Source: Acetobacteraceae bacterium
GTDB taxonomy: Bacteria; Pseudomonadota; Alphaproteobacteria; Acetobacterales; Acetobacteraceae
Assembly: GCA_004843165.1 (NCBI GenBank)
Contig: CP039459.1
Location: forward strand, 1 to 64,000
Length of the DNA stretch: 64,000 bases
Reading direction: 5' to 3'
The notes beneath the pieces were generated by a model, which saw only the letters and a program-made list of their open reading frames with translations, did not search any database and was not told the origin of the DNA. A program made the position numbers and the translations under genes. This document shows positions 29,749 through 38,504 of this stretch, piece after piece (the first letter of the stretch is position 1; each line of letters begins with the position of its first letter).

Positions 29749-29860
29749 TGTGCTATTACGCCTTATAAGTTCATGCTGGGAAAATATTTTTTCGGCTTTT
29801 CTGCTTACGCAAGTATTTTGTAAGATACATCCTTATTTATTTAGGAGTTTTTGTCTAGTT

Positions 29861-30844
29861 ATGCCTAACGCCCTCTCCACGCTTTCTAAATGTCGTCACG
29901 ATTGGAAGAAAGAAGAAGTTAAAGCCTTATTCGATTTACCGTTTGCAGATCTTTTATTCAAAGCACAGCAAGTTCATCGGGAAAATCATGACCCTAACCA
30001 TGTCCAGATTTCCTCCCTTTTATCTGTTAAAAGTGGCGGATGCCCTGAAGATTGCGCTTATTGTCCACAGAGCTCTAAATATAATACGCCTGTCAAAGCA
30101 GACAAATTAATGCCTTTAGAGAAGATTGTTGCACGCGCAAAAGCTGCAAAAGATCAGGGCGCTGATCGCTTTTGTATGGGGGCTGCATGGCGTTCTCCAA
30201 AAGAAAGAGATATGGATGCTATTTGTGAAATGGTTTCTGCTGTCAAAGCTTTAGACATCGAAACATGTCTTACAATGGGGATGCTAACCTCAGAGCAGGC
30301 AAAGCAACTTAAAGAAGCAGGATTAGATTATTATAACCATAATCTTGATACTTCGGAAGAGTTCTACGGAACAGTCATTACAACAAGAACCTATCAAGAC
30401 CGCCTTGAAACGCTTGGACACGTAAGAGACAATGATATTCATGTTTGCTGTGGCGGCATTATCGGTATGGGAGAAACCATTCTAGATCGTGTGGAACTCA
30501 TCCGTACACTCGCCAACCTACCTGTTCATCCAGAAAGTGTTCCTTTAAACCTTTTGATACGAATTGAAGGAACGCCTTTAGAAAAACTTCCTGATTTGGA
30601 TATTTTAGATTTTATCCGAACAGTTGCCGTAACACGTATTTTAATGCCTAAAAGCCACGTGCGTTTAGCAGCTGGCCGTAAAGATATGTCAGATGAAGCA
30701 CATGCTTTGTGCTTTTTTGCCGGTGCCAATTCTATTTTTCTCGGAGAGCAGCTTTTAACGGCAGAAAATCCAACAGCTTCACGTGATGAAGATCTCTTGA
30801 AACGTCTAGGGATCAAAGCGTTTCAAAAATCTGCATGCTGTTAA
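29861..30844 (+). CDS. bioB: Biotin synthase
   Basis: A radical SAM enzyme that inserts sulfur into dethiobiotin. The 4Fe-4S ligands lie in CPEDCAYC, preceded by VKSGG; the 2Fe-2S ligands are further along, including the conserved Cys in ETCLTMGML and [13 protein letters not shown], and the Arg in HVRLAAGR. The start is set at MPNALSTL (29861, 327 residues) with AGGAG upstream. Codons before it, back to 29750, overlap the divergent peptidase promoter and do not look like BioB. No other biotin genes are adjacent, so this is a lone bioB. It ends at a strong terminator. Confidence 0.95.
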   Translation: MPNALSTLSKCRHDWKKEEVKALFDLPFADLLFKAQQVHRENHDPNHVQISSLLSVKSGGCPEDCAYCPQSSKYNTPVKADKLMPLEKIVARAKAAKDQGADRFCMGAAWRSPKERDMDAICEMVSAVKALDIETCLTMGMLTSEQAKQLKEAGLDYYNHNLDTSEEFYGTVITTRTYQDRLETLGHVRDNDIHVCCGGIIGMGETILDRVELIRTLANLPVHPESVPLNLLIRIEGTPLEKLPDLDILDFIRTVAVTRILMPKSHVRLAAGRKDMSDEAHALCFFAGANSIFLGEQLLTAENPTASRDEDLLKRLGIKAFQKSACC

Positions 30845-30851
30845 ATAGAAT

Positions 30852-30878
30852 GGAGGGGGGCTGCCCCCTCCCTTTTTT
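30852..30878 (+). terminator. Rho-independent terminator of bioB
   Basis: GGAGGGGG (30852-30859) pairs with CCCCCTCC (30864-30871) around a 4-nt GCTG loop, then a T-rich tail. The stem is very GC-rich for this AT-rich sequence. It starts 8 bp after the bioB stop. Confidence 0.93.
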
Positions 30879-30891
30879 CCCTATAAGCTTC

Positions 30892-31689
30892 TTACAGAAC
30901 AGAAGCCTTTTTACTTTCAATCACTTGCAATCGAAAATTCTGAGCCTTTTTGCTGTTCCCGGCACGTTCCAACGCCTCTGCCTCTAAAGACAACGCATCT
31001 CTCATAGGCGCATATTCATGATGAAGGCGACGTTTGGAAACTAATATTTCAGCCGCTTTTTCAGCGTTATTATAATTTCCCTGAAGAATTTGCTCTCTTA
31101 TTTTAAGCTCATCTTCATTCTCATTTTCGACATTATTTTTCTCGGAAATCACAGAAATATCATGAATATCCTTTTGAAGCGCTTCAGAGTTTTTCAGAGA
31201 AAAATCATTTAAACCTTTAATATAAAAAGCATGTGTTTTTATTTCGATATTTTTTGCTAAGAAACATGGCTCAAGCGCTTTTTGTGATTCTTCCCATTTA
31301 TTTTGTGCATTTAAGATAACCCCTTTTATCAACGCCAAATGCACTGAAATCTTTTCGATACCATGTTGCTGAAGGGATAATTGTGCCTTTTTAACTGTTT
31401 TTAAAGCAGAAGGAGCATCACCATTCCTAAGTTGTGAAAGCGCTAAATTATAAGAAGAAATTGTGATTGATTCCGTATCCCCTGCTTGAAATGCACGTGT
31501 AAGGGACTGCTGATAAAAGGGGATCGCAGCTTGAATACGATTTTCATCGACCATATCAGAGCCAGTTTCCATCAGACTAATATATGTATCGTCTGTCCAG
31601 TTTTGACTCGGCGTTGTTGCATGAGAGCACGCTCCCAATACCAGTAAGCCTATCAATACGGCTTTTTTATAATATTTTTTCTCAATCAT
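30892..31689 (-). CDS. TPR-containing lipoprotein in an Mla-like operon
   Basis: 265 residues with a lipoprotein signal: hydrophobic stretch then LVLGAC, so Cys about residue 21 is probably lipidated. The mature part is all-helical with TPR-like repeats, for example IPFYQQSLTRAFQAGD, SYNLALSQLRNGDAPSAL and LEAEALERAGNSKKA. The ATG at 31689 overlaps the MCE stop as ATGA, so it is translationally coupled as the last gene of the operon. A role holding or scaffolding the transport complex is inference; it takes the place where other systems have a periplasmic lipid carrier (MlaC) or an auxiliary lipoprotein. Confidence 0.72.
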   Translation of the reverse strand: MIEKKYYKKAVLIGLLVLGACSHATTPSQNWTDDTYISLMETGSDMVDENRIQAAIPFYQQSLTRAFQAGDTESITISSYNLALSQLRNGDAPSALKTVKKAQLSLQQHGIEKISVHLALIKGVILNAQNKWEESQKALEPCFLAKNIEIKTHAFYIKGLNDFSLKNSEALQKDIHDISVISEKNNVENENEDELKIREQILQGNYNNAEKAAEILVSKRRLHHEYAPMRDALSLEAEALERAGNSKKAQNFRLQVIESKKASVL

Positions 31690-32627
31690 GGTGTTGCCTT
31701 TGATGGCGGAAGAGCAAGCTGATGCGCTGTTGTTTGTTTTCCATCGCCGCCAAGAATCCACATAGTTCTCAACTGATTTGAAAGCTTTCTTAAGCTTGCA
31801 GCTGTCATCTCTGCTTCAGCCAAAACGGCAGGAAGCTGAGATGTTGTCGCATCTGTATTCTTTAGAACATTATCCACATGCGGCATCGTATGATTCACAT
31901 TAATCGTAAGATCATTAAGCTGCTTTTCCAAAGGACGGAGCTGCGCAATTGATTTTTCAACACTATCAAGAAGTGTATTTACTTTCTTAATTGTCTCATC
32001 CCTTGCTAAGAGCGCCCCAACAGTCCCCTTACCTTTTTCAATCCCTGTAATGATAAGACGTGTTTCTTTTGTGATAACCTCAACGTTTCTTGTAATCGCC
32101 TCTACGTTATCCATTGCAGGAACAGCACGTGCGTGAATATCTTTTAGCGTATCCATAATGAGATTTTGTGGATTTGGTGCGACGGAGGCATTCAATACGG
32201 CAAATCCCCAATCTAAAGGTTGCCCTCTTCCACGTCCAACATCCATATAACTCGCCCCTGCCACAATAAAACGGCGACTAATCATAACAGGACTATCTGT
32301 TCGGATAAAAGGTTCAAATTGTGGCTCAATGCTTCCAACAGCGTACATCCGTCCTGATTCATTTAAGCGAAGCTGACGAATTTCACCTGCATGTGCTCCC
32401 ATCACTTCAATGTCGCTTCCGACGCCAATACCCGCAATCCCATTCGGTGGCAAAATAAAATAAAGCGTTCCTGAGGGGGATAGCCATTGCCGGACAAAAC
32501 CAGCCTCAACAAGAGAAGCAATAAAGACAACAATGCCAATAAGGACAAGTAAACCTGTCCATTCGTTTGCATATTGACTACGAAATAATGTATTTTTGGC
32601 AGTATTTAAGCGCCTAAAGCGAGCCAC
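31686..32627 (-). CDS. MCE-domain lipid-transport protein (MlaD-like)
   Basis: 313 residues with one N-terminal transmembrane helix (about 22-43) and a single MCE domain (about 53-130: LPPNGIAGIGVGSDIEVMGAHAGEI). A long helical coiled tail follows, with a repeated Asn/Thr/Glu pattern around NVEAITRNVEVITKETR. MCE proteins form hexameric channels that ferry lipids between membranes. GTG start; the stop codon of the preceding ATPase-like gene overlaps it by one base (TAGTG). The long tail is larger than E. coli MlaD (183 aa) and resembles the tails of alphaproteobacterial MCE proteins. Confidence 0.85.
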   Translation of the reverse strand: MARFRRLNTAKNTLFRSQYANEWTGLLVLIGIVVFIASLVEAGFVRQWLSPSGTLYFILPPNGIAGIGVGSDIEVMGAHAGEIRQLRLNESGRMYAVGSIEPQFEPFIRTDSPVMISRRFIVAGASYMDVGRGRGQPLDWGFAVLNASVAPNPQNLIMDTLKDIHARAVPAMDNVEAITRNVEVITKETRLIITGIEKGKGTVGALLARDETIKKVNTLLDSVEKSIAQLRPLEKQLNDLTINVNHTMPHVDNVLKNTDATTSQLPAVLAEAEMTAASLRKLSNQLRTMWILGGDGKQTTAHQLALPPSKATP

Positions 32628-33364
32628 TAAAACATCTCCTTTTTGGGAAATAAACCATCGTCATCTAAACGAAATCTTTGACAAAATTCTAATCCTGTAT
32701 TTTCCCAAATTGAGGGATTATTAGAGGCCCATAAGATTGCGGCCCCTCTTTCCCTCGCTTGACCTAAAATATTCATAAAAGCATTATAAAAATCTGGGTG
32801 TTCCAAGGAAACAGGATTTTCGAAAAAAAGTACTTCTGGATATCCCAAAAACGCACGAATACATTGAGAACGTTTAGAATCTAAGGGAGATAATTGTTTG
32901 GGTGGCAGAAGCGGTAATCCCGGCATTCCGAATTTTACAGCCAAATCTGTTGCCGTTTCAATTAAAAGCTTTTCAGGCAAAGAAGTATGATGAAGATTCG
33001 GCCAGAGAATATTTGTTTCTGTCTCTAAAAGATCCAGCCATCCTCCGACCTGAAAAGTTCTTCCAAGTTTTCCACGTAGCGCATTTGCCTGAATAGAGCT
33101 TAATTGAGACCACTCCAATCCAAGGCAACGAATATTCCCTTGGGATACGGGAATAAGCCCCATACAAAAATCGAAAAAAGCTGAAATAAGGGGGGCGCTC
33201 TGGCACTCTATTAAAGCGCATTCACCTGGACTAAGTGTCATATTATAACGACTAAATCCGAGTTCAAAAGATGCAGGTGTCGGCACCGCATCCACGATCT
33301 CTAAGGCAAATTCCCCTAAAATAACACGTGCTTCTTTATTTATTTGGTTTCCAGTACGACTCAT
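32627..33364 (-). CDS. ABC ATPase-like subunit with degenerate active site
   Basis: 245 residues with an ABC-ATPase outline, placed where MlaF should be, between permease and MCE genes. The catalytic motifs are lost. Walker A reads ECQSAPLI (about 53-60) with no GKS/T. The signature reads LSPLDSKRS (158-166). The Walker B end reads LFFENP (179-184), with Glu in place of Asp and Asn in place of the catalytic Glu. The switch His position is Asn (about 216, ASNN). The Q-loop TFQVGGWL and the ANALRGKLGR helix are retained, so the fold is probably intact. It cannot hydrolyse ATP in the normal way; it may be structural or pair with another ATPase. ATG overlaps the permease stop (ATGA). Confidence 0.75.
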   Translation of the reverse strand: MSRTGNQINKEARVILGEFALEIVDAVPTPASFELGFSRYNMTLSPGECALIECQSAPLISAFFDFCMGLIPVSQGNIRCLGLEWSQLSSIQANALRGKLGRTFQVGGWLDLLETETNILWPNLHHTSLPEKLLIETATDLAVKFGMPGLPLLPPKQLSPLDSKRSQCIRAFLGYPEVLFFENPVSLEHPDFYNAFMNILGQARERGAAILWASNNPSIWENTGLEFCQRFRLDDDGLFPKKEMF

Positions 33365-34173
33365 TTCACGAGAACATCCACAGCAACATTTAAAATAAGA
33401 ATAGCAACAATTCCTCTTGTGAATCCCTTTGGAACAACACGTGTCATATTTTCTGCCAGTGAAACATCTAAGCCTGTTAACGTGGAGCTGATACCAACAG
33501 CAAAACCTGTTAATAAGAATTTAAGAGGAATAGCAATATAATTTGCGGGGTCAATACTCGACGTCACCCCGTATAGAAAAGACCAAATCGGCATACTGGC
33601 CATTCCCTCTGCCCAACATGCAATATATCCTGTAACAAGTGAGATAATGCTAAAAAGCATACCTAGGGTAAAAGACCCGGCAGTAAGTGCAATCGTTCTC
33701 GGCATGATAAATTGCAAAAAGGAATCTATCCCCATTGCCTCTAAGGCTCTAATTTGTCCAGACAGACTTAACGAACTTAAATCAGCAACAATTAAAGAAC
33801 CAGATCGACCAAGAAGAATGATACCGACGAAAAGCGGACCGATCTCTTTAACAAGAATACCTGAAAGCACAGAACCTGTAATTTGAGACATTCCGGCAAA
33901 ACCCAGCCAGTAAACAGCCTGCGTAACAATGCCGATACCGCTCAAAATAGCCGTTACCAAAGTACTGGGGATACCGCCCAACGTTGCCTGATTAATCGTT
34001 CGCCAAAAATCAATTTTGACACTTCTGCGCCATGAAGTCCGCACACAGGAAACCAGCAGCACCCCCCAACTGACCCCGATAAATTTCAAAAGAAAGCGAG
34101 GCTGGAAAAGGACAAACCTTCCCAATGCGGCCAATGATTCTTGAATCCAATAAAAGTGAACAGGAACTTTCAC
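33361..34173 (-). CDS. MlaE-type lipid ABC transporter permease
   Basis: 270 residues with about five hydrophobic helices. It matches MlaE permeases: LGGIPSTLVTAILSGIGIVTQ early, VKEIGPLFVGIILLGRSGSLIVADL in the core, and QIRALEAMGIDSFLQFIMPRTIAL, the coupling-helix region that contacts the ATPase. The GTG start overlaps the stop of the sensor gene by four bases (GTGA). It is probably an inner-membrane partner of the MCE protein downstream. Length is typical (about 260). Confidence 0.88.
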   Translation of the reverse strand: MKVPVHFYWIQESLAALGRFVLFQPRFLLKFIGVSWGVLLVSCVRTSWRRSVKIDFWRTINQATLGGIPSTLVTAILSGIGIVTQAVYWLGFAGMSQITGSVLSGILVKEIGPLFVGIILLGRSGSLIVADLSSLSLSGQIRALEAMGIDSFLQFIMPRTIALTAGSFTLGMLFSIISLVTGYIACWAEGMASMPIWSFLYGVTSSIDPANYIAIPLKFLLTGFAVGISSTLTGLDVSLAENMTRVVPKGFTRGIVAILILNVAVDVLVK

Positions 34174-36524
34174 CAGTGACCTGCCAAAATATAAGAGGTT
34201 GAGACACCGGTATCCGGAAGATAAAAATTGCCTCTTGGACGGAATAAATATCTGTCTTTTAATTTTTGATGTGCTGCCTCAGAAACTTGAATAACACCCT
34301 CAGCAGGCGCACTTTCTGCAAGTAGCTCGGCCGTTGAAAGAGATTTCCCCCAGAGATTAAAGACTTTGGGATCATCTCCAAGATGAGAAACCAAAGCAAC
34401 ACCTGTATCAATTCCAATACTAAAAGAAATACGTGTGTTCTTTTGCGCTAAAATAGAGAGGCATTTTTCTCTGATTTGTAAAGCCGCTTCAGCAAGCTTC
34501 ATAAGTGCACTGGGATCTGCTTCCAAAGAACAATTTCCAAGAAAAACAACACGATTTCCTAAAACTTGCAGGGCAAAAATAGAAAGTCCTTTGCAAATCG
34601 TCTGGATTGTTTCCGCCAACAGCTCAACCAACGCAATATTATTTTCATTGGCATCATGTTGATTGGAATAGGAGCGATTTAGCTTTAAGACCATTACAGG
34701 AACATCTGGATAGAGTCCTGAGCTGGGAGCGTCACTTGCATTTTCTTTAGGATCAATAAGAAAGCCTGGTAAATGCTTAAAATGCCCTTCAGTCGCAGGG
34801 AAAGTTATGCTCCCATTAATCTTATCGTCTTTTTTCGGATAATTACTTGTCGAAAAACGTAATCCCATGATGGCCGAAACAAGAGAAATTACCAGATCAC
34901 CTTGCTCTAAATATTTAGGTGTTGCCAGTGTTAAAGCGCCTATAGCTTGATGCATATTTAAAATAGGGTAAAAAGTAACATTTCCCTCTAGACCTGCTTG
35001 AGAAACCAAACGTGAGAGCCCCTCTACCCCCTGATAATTGCTCGTTGTCGCAGAACCAATTTCAATAGATAAAGAATGCCCATCTGCCAATGCTTGAAAA
35101 AGATTTTGATTGACACCACGCTCAAGCTCCATGCCGACAGCATGAACGCTTCTTTTAACATCATATAAATCTTCACAGACCAAAGAATTTCCATCAGGCA
35201 ATAAACGCCAAATCGCCACTCTTGAAGAGCCTGTCATACTGGCAAGCGTTTCTGTTAAGATAGGAATATCACGATCCGGACTTAAAATACCGGGAGTAGT
35301 CGCAATTTTAAGAAGTGTTGCACGTTCTCTTTCTTCTTTTTGATTACTTTCAATTTCTTCTTTTTTATAGCGACGTATCCGGCTCCCCTGATACATGAGT
35401 GCCACAGATAAAAATAAGGCCAGTAAAATAATAACAGACGAAGAGAAGAAGCTCTGCTTTTTTGTCATTTGAATGAAATTAGCGAACTCTTTTTCTGGGG
35501 CATTTAAAATAAGCACCCAATTTCGTTGCGTCTCCGGAAGGTCAGCTGTAATCGCAATATAATTCTGCTTTCGCGCAACAATCATATGCGCACCAGGACC
35601 ATTCACACGAAAAATATTTAAAGCTCTCGTAAAAACAGGCTGCGTTACAGGATTAAGAAAAACATCTGTAGCATCAAAATCAGGACTATTCAGTCCGATC
35701 ATATTATGCCCAGCAATCACCTTCCCGTTACGATCAACAATGACGGCCTGTCCTGTTTTTCCGATCGTTAAACTATTAATAAAATCACTTAACTCATTCA
35801 GAGAAATATTAATCGCAAAAACTTTTCTGTTTCCATGCGCATCGGAATAGGCTGTTGAGGCTGTAATTAAAAAATGATGCGTATAAGAATCCCAATATGG
35901 CGATGTCCAGTGGACGGGATTAGCCGCATCTCCTTCAGACGCCTCTTTTAAAAGACCACTGACAGCATTGCTGTACCAATTATCTTTTCTAGGATCTGTA
36001 TATGGAATATTTTTATTCGAGGTTTCAGAAACTTTCTCGCCGTCAGGTGTGACAATATGCTGTGTATAGTCTGCGGCGGCTTCATCGGAGTGTGGTGAAA
36101 TGGAAATTTCTTTAAAATTCTTGCCATCTTTGGCGACAATCCAGAGCTCCCCATCCTGATTTGCAAGATAAAAACTATCAACTTGATGGGAAAGCCTTAG
36201 AATAGAACGTGTAAATAGCTTAAAATAAGTGACATTGTCCTCTTTGGAGGTGCTGTCCAGCATATCATGCGCAAGGCGGCCACTTGCATGTGCAGGTGCT
36301 AAATAGTCTGTTACTTTCTGAGCAACATAACGCTGTTGGCTCTCCATGAGTTTTTTAGAAAGCGCAACCGTCCCTGTATGTGCCACCTCATAGTTTTTCC
36401 ATGAGGCCCAAACAATGGTCCCAATAACGATAGCAACGCTAACGATTGGAAGACATATCGCAAGAATTTGCCGTCTATGGGCTTGCAAGTCAGAATAAGG
36501 ATCAATAATTTCAGGTGTCGGCAC
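34170..36524 (-). CDS. Membrane sensor: dCache, GAF and degenerate class III cyclase
   Basis: 784 residues. TM1 (about 19-40), a periplasmic sensor of the double-Cache type (about 42-345, with YTDPRKDNWYSNAV, SPYWDSYTHHFLITAST and ISLNELSDFI), TM2 (about 355-375), a GAF-like domain (about 400-560) and a C-terminal class III cyclase fold (about 605-775, with GIDTGVALVSHLG and VFNLWGKSLSTAELL). The catalytic residues are missing: the first metal-Asp segment reads VMVLKLN, the second LGNRV (Asn for Asp), and the Asn/Arg pair of the last motif is Ser/Leu. It is likely a pseudo-cyclase that senses a periplasmic ligand and signals by contact. It is the first gene of the Mla-like operon, with a GTG start. 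Confidence 0.72.
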   Translation of the reverse strand: MPTPEIIDPYSDLQAHRRQILAICLPIVSVAIVIGTIVWASWKNYEVAHTGTVALSKKLMESQQRYVAQKVTDYLAPAHASGRLAHDMLDSTSKEDNVTYFKLFTRSILRLSHQVDSFYLANQDGELWIVAKDGKNFKEISISPHSDEAAADYTQHIVTPDGEKVSETSNKNIPYTDPRKDNWYSNAVSGLLKEASEGDAANPVHWTSPYWDSYTHHFLITASTAYSDAHGNRKVFAINISLNELSDFINSLTIGKTGQAVIVDRNGKVIAGHNMIGLNSPDFDATDVFLNPVTQPVFTRALNIFRVNGPGAHMIVARKQNYIAITADLPETQRNWVLILNAPEKEFANFIQMTKKQSFFSSSVIILLALFLSVALMYQGSRIRRYKKEEIESNQKEERERATLLKIATTPGILSPDRDIPILTETLASMTGSSRVAIWRLLPDGNSLVCEDLYDVKRSVHAVGMELERGVNQNLFQALADGHSLSIEIGSATTSNYQGVEGLSRLVSQAGLEGNVTFYPILNMHQAIGALTLATPKYLEQGDLVISLVSAIMGLRFSTSNYPKKDDKINGSITFPATEGHFKHLPGFLIDPKENASDAPSSGLYPDVPVMVLKLNRSYSNQHDANENNIALVELLAETIQTICKGLSIFALQVLGNRVVFLGNCSLEADPSALMKLAEAALQIREKCLSILAQKNTRISFSIGIDTGVALVSHLGDDPKVFNLWGKSLSTAELLAESAPAEGVIQVSEAAHQKLKDRYLFRPRGNFYLPDTGVSTSYILAGHW

Positions 36525-36623
36525 GTTGTTTCTCGACCTCGTTAACAGATAATAACAGACATAACGATATTTTTATCGGGAAAAAAGTTTTTTATCATTA
36601 ATCTTGATGGAAAAAATACTAAA

Positions 36624-37460
36624 ATGGACTTCTCCCCCCTTCTTTCTCGAAAAATACTGCAAATTTCAGGCGCTGACCGTAAGAATTTTCTCCAGGGACT
36701 TGTGACCTGTGATATAAATCAGCTTTCAGAAGATTCTTGCTTATATGGACTTTTTCTAACCCCAAAGGGCCGTATTAAGACACCTTTTTTTCTTTTTGAA
36801 AAAGATAATTATTTTCTTATGGATTTGCCTTCCACAAAAATCGAAGAAATTCAAAAATATCTTTTACGTATGAAATTACGAAATCAAATAGACCTAGCCT
36901 TCAGCCCTTTAAAAGCTTTTGCCTGTTCGTCTAGAGAGAATCTAAACAAAACCGTTCAAAAAATAGCTTTAGATCCTCGATTCCCAGCTTTAGGTTGGCG
37001 TGGCTTATACAAAACTTCTGAGCAAGATAATATCATCAACGGCAAGAGTGATGCGATTTATAAACAATATTTATCAAAGAATGGCATTTTAGAAGATGAT
37101 CTCATTCTTTCACGTGAAGAAGAAAACTACCCTTCCGAATTAAATTTAGATTTTTTAAATGCCATTTCATGGACAAAAGGCTGCTATACAGGACAAGAAG
37201 TAACCGCACGCTTTTATCATCGTTCCCTAACAAAACGCCGCCTCATGCCTTTAGAAAACACTTCTTCTATAAAAATAGATTCCCTTGAAAGATCTTATTT
37301 AAATGATAAAGATGGCGCAAAAGCAGGGGAAATTATTTATGCAGACCCATCCGGCACGCTCTTGGCGCTTATTGAAAAAAAATATTGGGATGAACCTGTT
37401 ATTTTCTTAAAAGAGACTTCTCTTAAAATTCAAAAGCCAAATTTTTTTCATTGCGCGTAA
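36624..37460 (+). CDS. ygfZ: YgfZ/GcvT-domain folate-binding protein
   Basis: YgfZ supports iron-sulfur cluster assembly and repair through a folate-dependent fold. The signature KGCYTGQEV is present (about 188-196), preceded by the NAISWT segment, and the N-terminus has NFLQGLVTCDI and LTPKGRI as in the family. 278 residues, near the usual size. It lies opposite the sensor gene with 99 bp between starts. No partner gene is adjacent, although the bestrophin gene follows in the same direction. Confidence 0.9.
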   Translation: MDFSPLLSRKILQISGADRKNFLQGLVTCDINQLSEDSCLYGLFLTPKGRIKTPFFLFEKDNYFLMDLPSTKIEEIQKYLLRMKLRNQIDLAFSPLKAFACSSRENLNKTVQKIALDPRFPALGWRGLYKTSEQDNIINGKSDAIYKQYLSKNGILEDDLILSREEENYPSELNLDFLNAISWTKGCYTGQEVTARFYHRSLTKRRLMPLENTSSIKIDSLERSYLNDKDGAKAGEIIYADPSGTLLALIEKKYWDEPVIFLKETSLKIQKPNFFHCA

Positions 37461-37547
37461 AGATTTTTTGATAAAAAGACAGACAGTCTTTATGAGTAAA
37501 TCTTTAAAATCTCTCTTACAAAGCTCTATTTAAGGAAATATTCCACT

Positions 37548-38432
37548 TTGATCGTTCGTCCCTTTTCTGGTGCTGCAATCCTTTTTAAAGAAGCTCTTCC
37601 CATTTTGCTTCTCTTAACAGTCTGGGATCTTTTAGTGGTTATTGGATTCCTTGTTTTTAATTTCGACTGGCTTAATCAATCAGATATTCCTATTGCCCTT
37701 TTAGGGTCTGTTTTGGCCATTATTGTTGGGATTCGCAATAATGCAGCCTATGACCGCTGGTGGGAGGCTCGAAGCTTATGGGGAAGCGTGACAAATAACT
37801 GTCGGAATTTTGGCCGAGATGTCATGTCTTTGCTTGATGGCGACATCCGATTGATGAAAATGATTGCGCTCTATCCTGAATTTCTTAAATGTGGATTGCA
37901 AGAATCTTTGATTTCAGAACCCATTCAATCTGAGTTGAAAGAACTTATTCCGTTAGAAAGTGATTCTGTTCTTAGTGCCGCCAATCCAACAGATATGCTC
38001 CTTTGCAAAATTGGTATCCTCTCTTCGGAGCTAGCGTCAACAAAACAAAATGTAATTGGTATTTTACCAACATTGGATCGTTCACTTTTTGCTTTGGCAA
38101 ATGCGCAAGGCGGACTGGAGAGAATTAGTAAGACCCCTCTTCCTGTTCAGTACACGTTTTTACCAGCTGTCATTACACGTGTTTTTTGTATTATCTTACC
38201 CCTCACTGGTGTGCAGGCGCTTGGATGGTGGACCCCATTAGGATCAAGCTTTATCGGTGTATTCTTTGAAATGCTCAATCAGAGTGGAATTTCCTTACAG
38301 AACCCTTTTAGCAAAGGGCCTCATGCCCTTCCTCTACAAACAATCTGCAATACGATTAAAACAAATATTTATGAGATGACAGGTTGGAAACCCCCTGAAC
38401 CTACCCCTATTATTGGAGGAATACGCTCTTAA
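37548..38432 (+). CDS. Bestrophin-family ion channel protein
   Basis: 294 residues of the bestrophin/UPF0187 (YneE) family, anion or cation channels of the inner membrane. The hallmark region is IVGIRNNAAYDRWWEARSLW with NCRNFGRD, and the later FLPAVITRVFCIILPLTG segment plus NPFSKGPHALPL closely follow bacterial bestrophins. The start is a TTG at 37548 with AAGGAA ten bases upstream; no in-frame ATG precedes the conserved N-terminus. It probably stands alone. Confidence 0.9.
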   Translation: MIVRPFSGAAILFKEALPILLLLTVWDLLVVIGFLVFNFDWLNQSDIPIALLGSVLAIIVGIRNNAAYDRWWEARSLWGSVTNNCRNFGRDVMSLLDGDIRLMKMIALYPEFLKCGLQESLISEPIQSELKELIPLESDSVLSAANPTDMLLCKIGILSSELASTKQNVIGILPTLDRSLFALANAQGGLERISKTPLPVQYTFLPAVITRVFCIILPLTGVQALGWWTPLGSSFIGVFFEMLNQSGISLQNPFSKGPHALPLQTICNTIKTNIYEMTGWKPPEPTPIIGGIRS

Positions 38433-38504
38433 AATTTGAAATTCTTTTTGCGTTTCATTTAAAAAGAAGGCTATTCTTCTGCGTTCTGATCATCTCTTTT
38501 TTAG

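Noticed and set aside
29750-29860. Upstream extension of bioB
   Set aside because: The extra 37 residues are hydrophobic and unlike BioB, and the region is needed for the divergent promoters; AGGAG lies before 29861.
29749-29860. BioR or BirA operator upstream of bioB
   Set aside because: I looked for a TTATCTATAA-like alphaproteobacterial BioR site and for a long BirA dyad and saw neither.
37460-37547. Terminator after ygfZ (AAAGAC/GTCTTT dyad)
   Set aside because: The stem is 6 bp and has no following T-run on +, so it is not convincing.
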